Shown: in pieces, positions 55,406 to 64,000 of the stretch | Layout of the letters: each line of letters starts with the position of its first letter | How positions within the stretch are numbered: the first letter of the stretch is position 1 | DNA from: Acinetobacter cumulans | Lineage (GTDB): Bacteria > Pseudomonadota > Gammaproteobacteria > Pseudomonadales > Moraxellaceae | Direction: 5' to 3' | Length of the DNA: 64,000 bases | Assembly: GCF_003024525.3 (NCBI RefSeq) | Contig: NZ_CP035934.2 | Coordinates: 620,001-684,000, forward strand | Position numbers and translations under genes: made by a program | The notes under the pieces: generated by a model | The model's input: only the letters and a program-made list of their open reading frames with translations | Told to the model about the DNA's origin: nothing | Databases searched by the model: none

Positions 55406-57325
55406 TTATGGATTGAAGGCTTGTTTAAACATTGGAACTAAAAGCTTATTCCCATATTCACTTAAATGATTACCATCACGATAAATCGGGCGTCCTTTAT
55501 ATTCAGAAATACATTCATTTCCTTTACATAAAAGTAATGCAGGGTCTAAGACCTTGGCCTGACACTGCGCTGCACTTTCCTGAATAATTTTGCGAATTTC
55601 TCCTGATCTTTTTAAGTAGGCATCGTGTGAAATAAATATTTTTTCATTGCGCTTGTAGAATACATTCTTAATGATTCTTTGCGGTAAATTGAAACCCACT
55701 TCTGGAATCGGTTGCACGATATATACAGGGTTAGTCTTAGAGGTTTGACATAAAACTTCAGTGAGATTTTTTTGAAATGAAATCATTCGATTCTTTTGAC
55801 TGATATTTGGATTATCATCAAAATAAACAGAAGGTTTAGAGCCTCTCGCGTCCATGTGATCCGGGTCATTTTCTCCAATTAAGTAGCTTGGATATCTGGC
55901 AATGAACACCATTGGAATATTTTCATATTTTTTGGATGCAATTAAGTTTAAACGTTGTTGGTTGATTTCTGGGCAAGGACTTTTATCTTTGTAAAATTGC
56001 ATATTGGGAATAAATGGGCAAGCAGCAGTTGCAAATGAAATGATACCTTCTGCTTTCAAATTAAAACTTGTTGCTACGGAAGTGGTCAATGCATCAGCAT
56101 GGCTATCTCCAATAACAATAGCTTGAATTTTAGCTGGATTTCCTATGATACATTCATGTAACTCTTGTTGGTCGCAATCATAAGGATTGGTGTTATTGAT
56201 TTCTTCATTCGCTATTTTAGCTGCTTCTGGAAGTCGAGAATCTACACCATCATTTGATTTAAGAAAATGTCCAAAGCCTAAAAGGAATAAAGCGAGATAA
56301 ATTGCTTTTACTTTATAAATTTCTTTCCAAGATGAATAGCGTGGGAAACGAATCTTTTCAATAGCGTGATAACTTAAGAAACCACATAAAATTGACAGCG
56401 GTATCCCGTATATCCACCAATTTTCGAGACCAAGGTAGAAACCCAATACAACCAAGGGCCAGTGCCAAACATAAATTGAGTAAGACCATTTACCAATATG
56501 ACTAAAAATAGGATTGTTAATGAAAACATTCTGTTGGTATTGACTCACAATAATTAAATACGCACCAAGGACGGGAATAAACGCCATATAACCCGGCCAA
56601 AGCGTATCTTTAGAGATAAAGATATACGATGCTAGAATTAGCACGAGCCCTAAGCATTGGGTTATAAGCTGTGACTTTTTGGTGTTTAATGACCAAGGAT
56701 AGAGGAATGCTAAACCACCTATGAGCATTTCCCATGCACGGCTAGTCAGTAAAAAATAGGCAGTTTTGCTGTCTTTATAGGTTGCATATATACAATAAAT
56801 AAAGCTGACTAAAAACAGCCCAAGCACTACACGTTTTAAATTATGAAGGCTTAAATATTTTTTAAGCATCAAAATGATAAGTGGAAAAAATATATAAAAT
56901 TGCCACTCAACAGACAAAGACCATGTATGTAACAACCATTTAGTATGCTCAGCAGTATCAAAATAGCCCCCACCTTTTGAAAAAAGAAGATTGGAGATAA
57001 AGAAAGAGCTTTTTTCGATTTGTCGCCCTAAATCTTTATAATCAACCGGGGCTAAATAGAACCAGCCAAATATGGCTAAAAAGATAGTCATCGTGGCTAA
57101 AACAGGAATAATTCGGTTTGCACGTGCGGTATAAAATTTAAATAGGTTAAATGTGTTTTTTTCAATGCCATTAAAAATAATGGCTGTCATCAAAAAGCCA
57201 GAAATGACAAAGAAGACATCTACACCAGCAAAACCACCAGTTAGCCATTGTGGATTAAAGTGAAAAAGTACAACGGCCAATACAGCTATGGCTCGTAATC
57301 CATTGATATCGTGTCTGAATTGCAT
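55406..57325 (-). CDS. O-acyltransferase with SGNH domain
   Basis: 639 residues. The N-terminal acyltransferase-3 domain (about 1-345, ten or so membrane helices; RHDINGLRAIAVLAVVLFHF with the Arg-His core, WSLSVEWQFYIFFP) is joined to a C-terminal SGNH hydrolase-like domain. Motifs there are VIGDSHADAL (nucleophile Ser) and YRDGNHLSEYG (Asp-x-x-His). Such fused proteins transfer acetyl or other groups to surface glycans or peptidoglycan. No glycan cluster is adjacent, so the acceptor may be the LOS or capsule made elsewhere. Confidence 0.85.
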   Translation of the reverse strand: MQFRHDINGLRAIAVLAVVLFHFNPQWLTGGFAGVDVFFVISGFLMTAIIFNGIEKNTFNLFKFYTARANRIIPVLATMTIFLAIFGWFYLAPVDYKDLGRQIEKSSFFISNLLFSKGGGYFDTAEHTKWLLHTWSLSVEWQFYIFFPLIILMLKKYLSLHNLKRVVLGLFLVSFIYCIYATYKDSKTAYFLLTSRAWEMLIGGLAFLYPWSLNTKKSQLITQCLGLVLILASYIFISKDTLWPGYMAFIPVLGAYLIIVSQYQQNVFINNPIFSHIGKWSYSIYVWHWPLVVLGFYLGLENWWIYGIPLSILCGFLSYHAIEKIRFPRYSSWKEIYKVKAIYLALFLLGFGHFLKSNDGVDSRLPEAAKIANEEINNTNPYDCDQQELHECIIGNPAKIQAIVIGDSHADALTTSVATSFNLKAEGIISFATAACPFIPNMQFYKDKSPCPEINQQRLNLIASKKYENIPMVFIARYPSYLIGENDPDHMDARGSKPSVYFDDNPNISQKNRMISFQKNLTEVLCQTSKTNPVYIVQPIPEVGFNLPQRIIKNVFYKRNEKIFISHDAYLKRSGEIRKIIQESAAQCQAKVLDPALLLCKGNECISEYKGRPIYRDGNHLSEYGNKLLVPMFKQAFNP

Positions 57326-57421
57326 AAATAAAATAGCTAATCATTTAATTTGGGGGTGATTCTAACTTTAATTAGAGATTGATCGATTGAAATTTCTATT
57401 TTTTTAAAATTAAAAATCATG

Positions 57422-57790
57422 CTATAGCAGACGTAAGAGCTCAATTCGCTGTTGCTCAGCTTTTTTTAGCTTTGAGACCACCAATTCATAAGAATTCAGC
57501 ACCAAATCTTGCAGCAATTCATCTTCCAACGCTTCATCTGCAAATACAGAAATCCAATGCTGCTTATTCATGTGCCAGCCTGCGCGAATAAAGGGATAAA
57601 TATCTCTAAGCATGCTTCCATTGTCTGGCAGCACCTTTAAGTTGATCGCTGCTTTGCCTTCTAAATGAAAACTTAGCATAAAAACTTTATCCATCACTTT
57701 AAATACATCACAGCCGTCGCCAAACGGTTGAGTCACTGTTACTTCCGGCAGTTTTAGGGCGGTATGGGCAGCCATTTGATGTAAATGCAT
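57422..57790 (-). CDS. MmcQ/YjbR family protein
   Basis: 122 residues of the MmcQ/YjbR family, a small CyaY-like fold of uncertain role. It begins MHLHQMAAHTALKLPEVTVTQPFGDGCDVFKVMDKVFMLSF and contains AAINLKVLPDN and GWHMNKQHWISVFADEAL, all family marks. No catalytic residues are obvious. Often placed near stress genes; here it is between the acyltransferase and selO, all on the minus strand. Confidence 0.82.
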   Translation of the reverse strand: MHLHQMAAHTALKLPEVTVTQPFGDGCDVFKVMDKVFMLSFHLEGKAAINLKVLPDNGSMLRDIYPFIRAGWHMNKQHWISVFADEALEDELLQDLVLNSYELVVSKLKKAEQQRIELLRLL

Positions 57791-57877
57791 AAGCAGTCGG
57801 TTCTAATTGTAATTGTGGATAATGTTTAAATTATCCACAATTTTGAGCTGATTCAAGCTTGAGTGTGTGGACAAATT

Positions 57878-59323
57878 TTAAGAAGAACAGCTGACCATGA
57901 CTTCAGGTACATCACTTGGCAATGGCCCTAAATCTGCTGCTTGTTCAAGTTCAGGCTGTTTGCTAAAGGGTTGGCTGAGCAAGTTAAACAAACGCTCAAC
58001 TTCCGAAAAATCATTACGCTCAGCAAGCTCAATCGCCTTTTGCGCCATGTGGTTACGCAAAATGTATTGCGGGTTGGCTTGTGCCATTTCAGCATCTAAA
58101 GCATGGGTGTCCTGATGTTCACGGATGCTTTCATATTGCGTTAGGAAAGCTTCAAAAGCACGGCGGTCAAGGCAGTCATCTTTAATGGTTTCATATTGTT
58201 TTTCTTGCAGACGGATAAAGCTTTGCGTGTAGTCGAGCTGTTCGGTCTGCAAAATACGCAAGAACGCCATTGCGCAGTCAAAACTGTCTGTGTGGAAACT
58301 TGGCAGGCCCATTTTCTGAGCTAAGCCCAATTTATAATGCTCCAAGAAGGTCAGTTCAAAATGCTCTAAACATTTGGCTAGATCTTCTTTCCATTGTTCT
58401 TTGTCATAGTCTGCAGGGCAGAGCGGTACTAAGTTATTCAGCCATTGCCATAAATTCCAATGACCAATACTTGGCTGCTGCTGGTAGGTATAACGGCCTT
58501 GGTAGTCCGAATGATTGTTGACCCAATTTGGACGGAAGCGCTCTAAGAAACCATAAGGGCCAAAGTCCAGAGTCGAACCTGTGATATTGAGGTTGTCGGT
58601 ATTCATCACGCCATGTGCAAAGCCGACCAGCTGCCATTTCGCAATCATTACGGCGGTACGTTGAATGACTTGGGTGGCAAAAGCCAAAATCGGCTGCTCT
58701 GCTTCTAAGCATTCCGGGTAATGCCATTCAATACATTTTTGCGTGAATTCAGGCAGTAAATCCCCCTGATATTGATTGATCCATTCAAAATGCCCCAAAC
58801 GAATATGACAGTCTGAAGTACGCAGCACCATTGCGCCTAACTCTAATTTTTCACGCTGCACGCCTTGCGCTGATGAAGTAAAGCCGACTGCATTACTGGA
58901 TGCAATACCTAAGCTGTTAAGCGCATGTCCTGCCAAATATTCACGAATAGTAGAGCGTAGTACTGCACGACCGTCACCCATGCGTGAGTATGGTGTAGAG
59001 CCAGCACCTTTTAAATGCAGGTCAATGGTTTGACCAGTTTGATCTACAATTTGCGCAATCAGCAGACCGCGTCCATCACCCAACTGTCCTGCCCATTGTC
59101 CAAATTGATGGCCTGCATAAACCATCGCTAAAGGTTCAAATTCTGCAAAGGTTTTTTGACCGCTGCAGATTTCAACCCAGTGCTGAATATCATCTTCGGA
59201 CCATTGCAGCTGTGCTGCCAAAGCGGCATTAAAATGGCCAGCCTTTGCGCCTTTGAGCGGGCTTGGCTGCTGATGGTGATATAGGCGGGAAGGGAGCGTG
59301 TTATAGCGCGGGTTAAACTGCAT
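57878..59323 (-). CDS. selO: SelO protein adenylyltransferase (YdiU)
   Basis: A 481-residue pseudokinase-fold enzyme that AMPylates Ser, Thr and Tyr residues of proteins, taking part in redox homeostasis. MVYAGHQFGQWAGQLGDGRG and HLKGAGSTPYSRMGDGRAVLRSTIREYLAGHAL give the nucleotide-binding block; the metal-binding NTDNLNITGSTLDFGPYGFLERF is present. The C-terminal end (CSS) lacks the selenocysteine of the eukaryotic enzyme, but the Cys-Ser-Ser tail resembles the bacterial redox Cys. Terminated before the desaturase transcript by its own stop and a hairpin further down. Confidence 0.93.
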   Translation of the reverse strand: MQFNPRYNTLPSRLYHHQQPSPLKGAKAGHFNAALAAQLQWSEDDIQHWVEICSGQKTFAEFEPLAMVYAGHQFGQWAGQLGDGRGLLIAQIVDQTGQTIDLHLKGAGSTPYSRMGDGRAVLRSTIREYLAGHALNSLGIASSNAVGFTSSAQGVQREKLELGAMVLRTSDCHIRLGHFEWINQYQGDLLPEFTQKCIEWHYPECLEAEQPILAFATQVIQRTAVMIAKWQLVGFAHGVMNTDNLNITGSTLDFGPYGFLERFRPNWVNNHSDYQGRYTYQQQPSIGHWNLWQWLNNLVPLCPADYDKEQWKEDLAKCLEHFELTFLEHYKLGLAQKMGLPSFHTDSFDCAMAFLRILQTEQLDYTQSFIRLQEKQYETIKDDCLDRRAFEAFLTQYESIREHQDTHALDAEMAQANPQYILRNHMAQKAIELAERNDFSEVERLFNLLSQPFSKQPELEQAADLGPLPSDVPEVMVSCSS

Positions 59324-59420
59324 AGTCGTCTTGGAAAAAGTAGCTGTGCTGAAACTATAGCAAAGTGAAGGCAGTGATGGCAGAGCCAGATGTTACGGTA
59401 TTTATGCAGCAGTGCAAAAA

Positions 59421-59445
59421 ATAAAGCCCCATGACGGGGCTTTAT
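59421..59445 (-). terminator. Desaturase terminator
   Basis: The stem ATAAAGCCCC/GGGGCTTTAT (loop of five bases) is followed on the minus strand by T residues, 16 bp after the desaturase stop. It also lies upstream of selO. Confidence 0.85.
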
Positions 59446-59460
59446 CTGCAGCGCTTCAGT

Positions 59461-60627
59461 TTATTCTGAAACTGCTTTCTTTTTAATGTTGCGCATGAGC
59501 GTTGTAACTGTTTCACGGTGCTGTGAAAGGCGCTGTTCAACTTGCTGGAATTCAAGTTTTAGCTTGTCATCCATTTGGTGGATTTTTTCAGCGACCGCAG
59601 TCTTTTTCGCTTGAATTTCTTGTTCTTTCAGCTTAGCCCAATCGTTTAGCGTGTTGGTAAATGCTTCATATTCAAGTGCAATTTTGCTTTTTACTTGAGC
59701 TACGTCATCATTTACATTTAGGCCATACACTGCAAGATCTTGTTCTGCATATTTAAATTTCATCGCAAGTTCAGCTTTTTTAATGTTAAAGCTTGGGATA
59801 CGACGTAAATTTTTGGCAAGACCTAATTTAGAACAGGTCCAAATTAACCATTTTGTAGGATCGTACTGCCACCATTTCACACCGTTACGGTAGTCGTATT
59901 GGAAAATGTGGTGGTAGTTGTGGTAACCCTCACCCCAAGTTGCAATCGCAAGGATGAAGTTGTCACGTGCAGTATTTTCGTCTGTATATGGACGAGAACC
60001 CCACATGTGGCATAGCGAGTTAATAAAGAATGTTACATGATGGCTCAGAATTAAACGTACTAGGCCGCCAAGCAGCAATACGCCCCACATGTCGCCTACA
60101 GCCCAGCCGATAGGCAATAAAATGCCGGCATGTACTGCAATGACTAAAGGCACGTAGTATTTGTCTTGGAACATCACCAATTTATTGTTTAATAAATCCG
60201 GTGCATTTTTATAGTTGGCGCCGCCTGACTTATAGTCACGAAGCATCCAGCCAATGTGTGCAAACCAAAAACCGCGGTTAATTGAGTACGGGTCGTGATC
60301 GACATCATCGACATGACGGTGATGGGTACGGTGGCCTGACGCCCAAAACAAAATACTGTTTTGTACAGCGAAGGTGCCCATGATCATCAGGACAATTTGC
60401 ATTGGCAAAGTCGCTTCATAAGCGCGGTGCGCCCATAAGCGGTGATAACCCGCCGTGATCCCCAAGCTACTGAAGCCAAGCAGCACAAACATGCTGATCC
60501 AGGCTGCCGCGCTAAAATCATGGTGGTATGCATATAACGGGATTGCAATAATTGCCACGAGCGGCAAAAACAACAGTGCGAAAACGGCAATCCAGTTGAT
60601 TGGTGCTTTGGGTTGGGGAGCGGTCAT
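59461..60627 (-). CDS. Acyl-CoA/fatty acid desaturase with C-terminal coiled coil
   Basis: 388 residues from ATG 60627; an in-frame TTG at 60672 would add 15 residues. The membrane desaturase core carries the three His boxes HRLWAH, HRTHHRHVD and GEGYHNYHHIFQYDYRNG, which bind the di-iron site, and four membrane helices. The last 100 residues (KKAELAMKF.. LKEQEIQAKKTAVAEKIHQ) form a long charged coiled coil. It makes unsaturated acyl chains, most likely delta-9. An 8-5-8 palindrome lies upstream of its start. Confidence 0.9.
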   Translation of the reverse strand: MTAPQPKAPINWIAVFALLFLPLVAIIAIPLYAYHHDFSAAAWISMFVLLGFSSLGITAGYHRLWAHRAYEATLPMQIVLMIMGTFAVQNSILFWASGHRTHHRHVDDVDHDPYSINRGFWFAHIGWMLRDYKSGGANYKNAPDLLNNKLVMFQDKYYVPLVIAVHAGILLPIGWAVGDMWGVLLLGGLVRLILSHHVTFFINSLCHMWGSRPYTDENTARDNFILAIATWGEGYHNYHHIFQYDYRNGVKWWQYDPTKWLIWTCSKLGLAKNLRRIPSFNIKKAELAMKFKYAEQDLAVYGLNVNDDVAQVKSKIALEYEAFTNTLNDWAKLKEQEIQAKKTAVAEKIHQMDDKLKLEFQQVEQRLSQHRETVTTLMRNIKKKAVSE

Positions 60628-60969
60628 CGCCAGCTTAACTCCTAGAACCTTGGGAGGTATATCAGAATACAAAAACCATAAATAGATTATGGATTAATAG
60701 AACTGCATATTAGCATGAGCTTTCTCATGCTCACAGCATTATTGCACAACTGTATTGTGCAAAACAGTAACAGAATAAAACTGTGATTTAATTTATTTCA
60801 AATCCATTGCTACTGTTGGCTTAGATGCGGTTTTATATTGCCTTGAAATGTGTGAAACGCATAGTGAAATAAATGGACAATCGGTCATTATTTCCACAGT
60901 GTTTTAGTCGGCTTTTTCAATGTTTTTGAGTCCGTTAACTGCATTATAGAACAGTATATTTGTGTTGAT
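60628..60969. other. 342-bp gap upstream of the desaturase gene with two palindromes
   Basis: GCATGAG/CTCATGC (60713-60719, 60724-60730) and TTGCACAA/TTGTGCAA (60742-60749, 60755-60762) are perfect inverted repeats. The second is of the 8-5-8 type favoured by TetR-family regulators of fatty acid genes. The rest of the region shows no gene. Confidence 0.5.
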
Positions 60970-61695
60970 TTAGACGACATCTAAATGCTGCAGCATCAGT
61001 TTTGGAAAATCTGTAATCAGCCCATCAACGCCCATTTTCTGTAAATGTTTGGCACGTTCGACATCATTCACCGTCCAAACACTGATTTTTAGACCGGCTT
61101 GCTGTGTAGCCAGCAGGATTTCGTCTGTTGCTAATTGATTCATCCAGCCAATTTGATGGCAGCCCAATTGCAATGACTGTTCGATGGCTAAAAGGCCGAT
61201 GTCTTCTTCAATGAGCAAACCGCGTTTAAAGGTCGAATTCTGCTGCTGTAAAGCTTGATGAATTTTTAAGTCGAAACTGGTGATCACCGCATTGTGCTCA
61301 AAGCCTTGCAGCTGTTTTTGCAGTTCGGTAATTAAGGCGTTGGCCTGTTCTGCTGTTTCGACGGCTTTGACTTCGACTTCTAGGTGTGCAAAGTCCTGCA
61401 TGATATTCAGGCTTTGCTTTAAAGTTGGAGTGATTTGTTTTTCCCAATCCATCCAAATATGGGCTTGGTTGTAGGGCGTGAGTTGGGTGCTGTCTAGCGT
61501 GTACAAGGCTTGATCTGTGCCAGCAGTTCGAAGGAAATTATCATCATGCATGACGACTAACTCTCGGTCTTTGAGTTGGCGGACATCAAATTCTACAGCG
61601 CGTATGCCAAGGTCATGGATGTATTGAAAGCCTGCAAGGGTATTTTCTGGGGCTTCGCCACGGGCGCCACGGTGTCCGATGATTTGCATGATCAT
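60970..61695 (-). CDS. ugpQ: Glycerophosphodiester phosphodiesterase
   Basis: 241 residues with a TIM-barrel GDPD domain. The active-site IGHRGARGEAPENTLAGF gives the catalytic His-Arg and the Glu; AVEFDVRQLKDRELVVMHDD adds the metal-binding Glu-Asp and the second His. The C-terminal WTVNDVERAKHLQKMGVDGLITDFPKL is typical. It cleaves glycerophosphodiesters to glycerol-3-phosphate and an alcohol in the cytoplasm (no signal peptide). ATG at 61695 or 61689 could start it. It is a single unit. Confidence 0.9.
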   Translation of the reverse strand: MIMQIIGHRGARGEAPENTLAGFQYIHDLGIRAVEFDVRQLKDRELVVMHDDNFLRTAGTDQALYTLDSTQLTPYNQAHIWMDWEKQITPTLKQSLNIMQDFAHLEVEVKAVETAEQANALITELQKQLQGFEHNAVITSFDLKIHQALQQQNSTFKRGLLIEEDIGLLAIEQSLQLGCHQIGWMNQLATDEILLATQQAGLKISVWTVNDVERAKHLQKMGVDGLITDFPKLMLQHLDVV

Positions 61696-62056
61696 TTTTC
61701 TGTTATGTGTTTGTAGCTGATTTTAACGCTAAAGACATGAGAGTTAAAAGCAGTTACATGAATATAGGATGAGCAAAAGCCTTATTGGTCGTGTTGGGTA
61801 TAATTTGTGCTAAAAAAATTAGCTGGGGGATTGGATGCTGCCTTTACAGCATTGGAATCCTGTGAAAAGTTAAATTGATTTGTGAAGCTGATCTTTTACT
61901 TTTGAAAGATCAAAAGTAACAAAAATCTATTGTTGGGTAAAAGGTTCGTCCCTGAAACCTTTACCCAACGGCGGCATCCTTGCCGCCTGTCGCGAATTAG
62001 ACATTGTATAAGACGCATTTTTTAAGGCAGATTAAACGGTTTAGAATGATCTGAAT
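61696..62056. repeat. 361-bp gap holding a three-hairpin element
   Basis: At 61896-61987 three hairpins lie in a row: TTACTTTTGA/TCAAAAGTAA (61896-61919), GTTGGGTAAAAGGTT with AACCTTTACCCAAC (61932-61969, one bulge) and GGCGGCA/TGCCGCC (61970-61987). This looks like a dispersed intergenic repeat or a structured RNA. No gene is visible in the rest. Confidence 0.55.
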
Positions 62057-62635
62057 TTAAATCGTGTCGTTAATGTTCTTTTGCCAAAGCACTTCAGAAC
62101 CGCCTTCTGCACGTTGTAATGTACGTGATGCGACAAATAACCAGTCAGACAGGCGGTTCAAAAGCTGCAATGACGGCGCTTGAATGTTTTGGTCACGGTT
62201 ATGTACAGCCATTAAACGGCGTTCTGCACGTCGGCAAACGCTACGTGCTTGATGGGCAAAGCTGCATACTAAAGTGCCTGAAGGCAGGATAAAGTCTTTC
62301 AGCATCGGAAGTGCTTCATTCATTCGGTCAATATCATTTTCCAAAAACTCAATCGAAACAGGCTGTACCAAGTTGAAGTTTGGAATGCAGACTTCACCGC
62401 CCAAATCGAATAACCAATGCTGAATCAGACTAAGAGATGTGTCCCAAGCTGCTTTGTCTTCAATGCTGCTAAGTGCAATCTGTGAACGCAGTAAGCCAAT
62501 ACTTGAATTGAGTTCATCGACATCGCCTAAGGCTTCAATGCGTAAATCATCCTTTGCTACACGTGATCCGTCACCTAAACCTGTCGTGCCTGAGTCGCCA
62601 GTGCGGGTATAAATTTTACTTAAACGGTGGCCCAT
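62057..62635 (-). CDS. PduO-type cob(I)alamin adenosyltransferase
   Basis: 192 residues with KIYTRTGDSGTTGLGDGSRVAKDDLRIEALGDVDELNSSIGLLR, the ATP-binding start of PduO-type enzymes, and VCRRAERRLMA, with the Arg/Glu residues that contact ATP and corrinoid. It transfers the 5'-deoxyadenosyl group to cob(I)alamin, giving coenzyme B12. Next gene upstream on the same strand is a BtuB-like receptor, so uptake and adenosylation of B12 appear to be co-expressed. A B12 riboswitch, if any, would lie outside the window. Confidence 0.93.
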   Translation of the reverse strand: MGHRLSKIYTRTGDSGTTGLGDGSRVAKDDLRIEALGDVDELNSSIGLLRSQIALSSIEDKAAWDTSLSLIQHWLFDLGGEVCIPNFNLVQPVSIEFLENDIDRMNEALPMLKDFILPSGTLVCSFAHQARSVCRRAERRLMAVHNRDQNIQAPSLQLLNRLSDWLFVASRTLQRAEGGSEVLWQKNINDTI

Positions 62636-62680
62636 TTTAATTGTCCATTTTTGATAAAAAGTTGAATAAAGTGATGTGCA

Positions 62681-64000
62681 TTAATATTTAACAGTGACAC
62701 CGATAGAGGCTAAACGCCCACCATTCATATAATACAAACCTGAACCATACGATGAGGTTTTGTATTCGACATCACCAATATTTTGTAAATTGGTAAAGAC
62801 TTTGAGGTTGGGATTGATATTCCCAAAAGCGCTCATATCAATGGTGGCATATCCAGGATTGCGTGCCTGATAATCCACGGCATCTGACTTAGCATTTAAG
62901 GTTGCATTCATGCCATACATGTCATTGCTCCAACCTGTAGTCAAGCTTAAGTTCTGACGTGGTCGGCGCTGTAAATCTTGTTTTTTCTCATTATCTTGTG
63001 CTTTCACATAATGATAGCTGAGTTTGCTTGACCACCCGCCATTTTGCCATTGCAGATAGGTTTCCACACCTTTATACACCGCTGTATTAAGGTTTTCTAA
63101 GGTGTAATTAGGGCCATTCACAATCAAATGATCCACTTTGGTATGGTACACGGACAGACCGGTACTTAGCCCATGATTCAGTTTTTGGTCGACACCAACT
63201 TCATAAGAAATGCTTTCTTCGGGCTTTAAGTTTGGATTACCTGACCAACTGTTATAGCGTTCGTCTAAGGTTGGTGATTTAAACGCTGTACCAATATTGG
63301 CATACACACTGGTGAGTGGCAGTGCTTGCAGACGAATCGCAGCTTGACCAATGGTATGGCTGCCATATTTTGCATCATCTTCTAGGCGAATTCCGAGCTG
63401 GGTATTAAGACCACCTTGATGATATTGATGTTGTACGTAATAACCAGTGCTACGGTTATCATCTTGATAGGCCGTGCCATAAGACACAATATCACCGCTG
63501 ATTTTACGATGTGTGATCCCGCTTAAAAGCGTTTGCTTTGGCGTCAGCTCAAGTTTTGAATAGATTTCCGCTTCTTGGGTTTTATTGTGGGTGAAGTCGG
63601 TGGTTGTGACCTGATCTAGCTCATCTTTAAATTGAGAAAGGCGGGCGTGCAGTTCTAAAGCAGGTAATAGACGCACTTCACCACGTAGGTTGATCATTTC
63701 ATTGTTAAAATCTTGCGCGACATTGCTGTAGTTCAAGCAGTTATAGTCTTTATCTTCATTGCTACAACTGACATAAAAGCTACGACCATCGTTATGACTA
63801 TAGTCCAATGAAAATGCATGATTTTCTTGTTTTGATCCGACTTTTGCACTCCAGCCTTTTTGGTCATAGCTTGCTTTGCTCAGTTCATCTAGGTCAAAAA
63901 CTTTGGTGGCATCTGATTCTAAGCGTTGCCCTCGAATCTGTGTGTAATAGCCATTTTTTGCGGCATCTGCGCCAATAATACTTTTATAGGTTTTGTGTTC
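62681..64000 (-). CDS. btuB: TonB-dependent vitamin B12 receptor, partial (N-terminus outside)
   Basis: About 440 C-terminal residues of an outer-membrane beta-barrel; the frame stays open to the right edge, so the plug domain and signal lie beyond 64000. The visible barrel includes NIGTAFKSPTLDERYNSWSGNPNLKPEESISYEVGVDQ, the conserved TonB-receptor block, and the C-terminal end ASIGVTVKY with an aromatic terminal residue needed for BAM recognition. BtuB is inferred from the adenosyltransferase 45 bp downstream. Another corrinoid or siderophore receptor is possible. Confidence 0.78.
   Translation of the reverse strand, partial: EHKTYKSIIGADAAKNGYYTQIRGQRLESDATKVFDLDELSKASYDQKGWSAKVGSKQENHAFSLDYSHNDGRSFYVSCSNEDKDYNCLNYSNVAQDFNNEMINLRGEVRLLPALELHARLSQFKDELDQVTTTDFTHNKTQEAEIYSKLELTPKQTLLSGITHRKISGDIVSYGTAYQDDNRSTGYYVQHQYHQGGLNTQLGIRLEDDAKYGSHTIGQAAIRLQALPLTSVYANIGTAFKSPTLDERYNSWSGNPNLKPEESISYEVGVDQKLNHGLSTGLSVYHTKVDHLIVNGPNYTLENLNTAVYKGVETYLQWQNGGWSSKLSYHYVKAQDNEKKQDLQRRPRQNLSLTTGWSNDMYGMNATLNAKSDAVDYQARNPGYATIDMSAFGNINPNLKVFTNLQNIGDVEYKTSSYGSGLYYMNGGRLASIGVTVKY

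Noticed and set aside
61896..61987. The three-hairpin element considered as a CRISPR array or riboswitch
   Set aside because: No direct repeats with spacers, and it is downstream of the adenosyltransferase gene rather than upstream of a B12 gene start.

Overview
The window is chromosomal DNA from a gammaproteobacterium of the genus Acinetobacter. The evidence is the low G+C composition, a monomeric NADP-type isocitrate dehydrogenase, the gene order gacS/cysM/rlmD/relA, a Sec operon preceded by queA and tgt, and above all a lipooligosaccharide outer-core (OC) locus between ilvE and aspS, the position known for this locus in Acinetobacter. I cannot name the species from the sequence alone.

Layout. 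1-8000: hybrid sensor kinase GacS/BarA (runs off the left edge), divergent cysM, a PolB-like exonuclease, rlmD, relA, and a CI-like regulator. 8100-16300 (minus strand): queA, a DUF3137-like/LemA/unknown cassette, tgt, yajC, secD, secF. 16475-19395: tRNA-Leu(CAA), a small membrane protein and icd. 19400-25500: a 1-kb gene-poor gap, a GAF/histidine kinase gene broken by a -1 shift at a run of seven A, then glnE and ilvE. 25579-34902: the OC locus, with an ELM1-type protein, five glycosyltransferases (two of them AT-rich paralogues), a polysaccharide deacetylase, a reverse-strand propeller-type protein, a small membrane protein and an LpxL/HtrB-like acyltransferase. aspS closes it.

37182-44400: a DUF4184 membrane protein, a ZnuD-like TonB receptor under a near-perfect Zur box, a phospholipase D-like protein, an RcnB-like secreted protein, PsiE and PaiB families. 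44403-46324: an unknown membrane-protein gene interrupted by an IS3-family element; the 4-bp target duplication and the exactly restored frame show the original 243-residue gene. 46392-50146: two paralogous acyl-CoA dehydrogenases. 50588-55222: a duplicated-domain lipoprotein divergent from baeSR, then an aromatic amino acid permease. 55406-64000 (minus strand): an O-acyltransferase with SGNH domain, MmcQ/YjbR, SelO, a fatty acid desaturase, GDPD, a PduO-type cobalamin adenosyltransferase and the C-terminal part of a BtuB-like receptor.

Most of the window is ordinary housekeeping. The most informative departures are the IS-split gene, the frameshifted kinase, the OC locus with its two low-G+C glycosyltransferases, the Zur-regulated receptor, and several structured intergenic elements: the cysM leader, a nested inverted repeat at 41.8 kb, a three-hairpin element at 61.9 kb, and operator-like palindromes. 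I found no CRISPR array, prophage or clearly new multi-gene system.
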